NCBI GenBank assembly: GCA_033557465.1
Contig: CM066031.1
Coordinates: 1,072,121,640-1,072,185,639, forward strand
Direction: 5' to 3'
Length of the DNA stretch: 64,000 nucleotides
Source of the DNA: Ichthyophis bannanicus
Taxonomy: Eukaryota > Chordata > Amphibia > Gymnophiona > Ichthyophiidae
Position numbers and translations under genes: made by a program. The notes under the pieces were generated by a model, which saw only the letters and a program-made list of their open reading frames with translations, was not told the DNA's origin and ran no database searches. Positions 63,346-64,000 of the stretch are shown piece after piece. Numbering within the stretch: the first letter of the stretch is position 1; each line of letters starts with the position of its first letter.

Positions 63346-64000
63346 TAGTTTTAAGTTTGTGTCTAGATCTTTAAGTTCTTACTTACTGGGGGTTGCTATG
63401 GGTATTTATACCAATAAAAGTGTACCTAATACGTTTAATATACCTTGTTCACCTGAAGCTTAATTAATCTCAGGTCCTTAGTGTATGACTGATTTGGGTA
63501 ATGAGCTTCACCTGAAAGCACCTCCTGTCTTTTAAGATGTGTAAGTACCTATAAAGCTATGATTATCCCAGGGGTGGGTGGGAAATAACACTTATTAAAA
63601 GAGGGCTGCTACACAGTACCCTGTCTTGTGCTGCTGAGGTAAGCTAAATTCTGATTTGATTTAAATTATAGCTCTTAGCTGCTGCTAGGCTCTAACTTCT
63701 TATGAAATTTAAACTACAAGCTCTCTGCTGGGTACTAAATTTAACCAGAAAGCTCTCTTCTGTGTGTTAAATTTAAACTAAAAGTACTTTGCTGTTACTT
63801 GGCCCTGAGTGACTATTATATTTAAACTACAAGCTCTCTGCTGGGTATGAAATGTAACCAGAAAGCTCTCCTCTGTGTTTTAAATTCAAACTTTAATTGC
63901 TGCTACTAGGCCCTAACTGATCCAACAAAAAACAGTGGGTTCACAGATTAAGTAGCTTTAATACAAAGAATTCTTTTTAGAAAATTACCAGAAGTATATA
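63346..64000 (-). promoter_or_regulatory. probable CR1 copy D 5' UTR with short tandem repeats
   Basis: It lies directly upstream of ORF1. TTTAAACTACAAGCTCTCTG occurs at 63708 and again at 63821 (113 bp apart), each followed by CTGGGTA and an AACCAGAAAGCTCTC segment. A related TAGCTGCTGCTAGGC/TTGCTGCTACTAGGC pair brackets them (63677, 63898). The 5' end of the element is not seen. Assignment rests on position; promoter function is inferred. Confidence 0.5.

Overview
The window is a vertebrate nuclear segment made almost entirely of interspersed repeats. I find no host protein-coding gene, no functional rRNA or tRNA gene, and no bacterial, phage or CRISPR feature. The evidence for a vertebrate is CR1-clade LINEs whose ORF1 has an SGNH-esterase domain, L2-clade LINEs with (AATAAA)n tails, an RTE of BovB type, DIRS-order retrotransposons, tRNA-derived SINEs and TTAA/TTA-flanked DNA elements. 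DIRS plus abundant CR1/L2 in long gene-free DNA fits a large amphibian genome; a caecilian is my best guess (inference, moderate to low confidence).

Layout. 1-3503: decayed DIRS element (reverse transcriptase, RNase H, tyrosine recombinase, inverted-repeat end). 3586-5375: 5'-truncated L2 LINE with an open 531-codon RT frame. 6003-8540: CR1 fragment, then an inverted repeat and a ~278-bp tandem repeat. 8560-12375: L2-type LINE ('L2-A') with GC-rich tandem 5' monomers. 12437-14190: CR1 fragment and multi-hairpin element R1. 14985-19586: mosaic of CR1 ORF1, an L2-A 5' half, and a CR1 RT half. 19590-24912: RTE/BovB-like LINE split by a nearly intact CR1 (20821-24269), followed tail-to-tail by an inverted RTE fragment. 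26000-29060: multi-hairpin elements R2 and R3 around a possible LTR. 29937-30386: TIR element. 31450-36134: 4.7-kb TIR element flanked by TTA, holding a 183-bp palindrome and six tRNA-like promoter regions. 36140-38340: second DIRS copy. 39027-40222: CR1 and SINE fragments.

40235-46995: three long TTCN-type tetranucleotide tracts; the largest (~3.1 kb) replaces the middle of an L2-A LINE and creates long spurious open frames rich in Phe, Ser, His and Ile. 47412-49910: L2-A fragment and a TIR element split by a CR1. 50354-51425: multi-hairpin element R4 and an isolated hairpin R5. 51436-56297: antisense L2 joined head-on to an L2-A LINE, the same compound junction as at 40704-41720, with a piggyBac-type MITE in its RT frame. 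56298-59235: CR1 scrap, third DIRS copy, and a reverse-strand tyrosine-recombinase/SGNH remnant. 59253-64000: near full-length reverse-strand CR1 with ORF1, ORF2 and probable 5' UTR.

Nothing here works as a pathway; the 'genes' are retrotransposon proteins in various states of decay. The most unusual signal is the multi-hairpin family (R1-R5): homologous hairpins whose stem sequences differ between copies while base pairing is kept. The tetranucleotide invasion of a LINE, the duplicated antisense-L2/LINE compound and the CR1-L2-CR1 mosaic also deserve attention.
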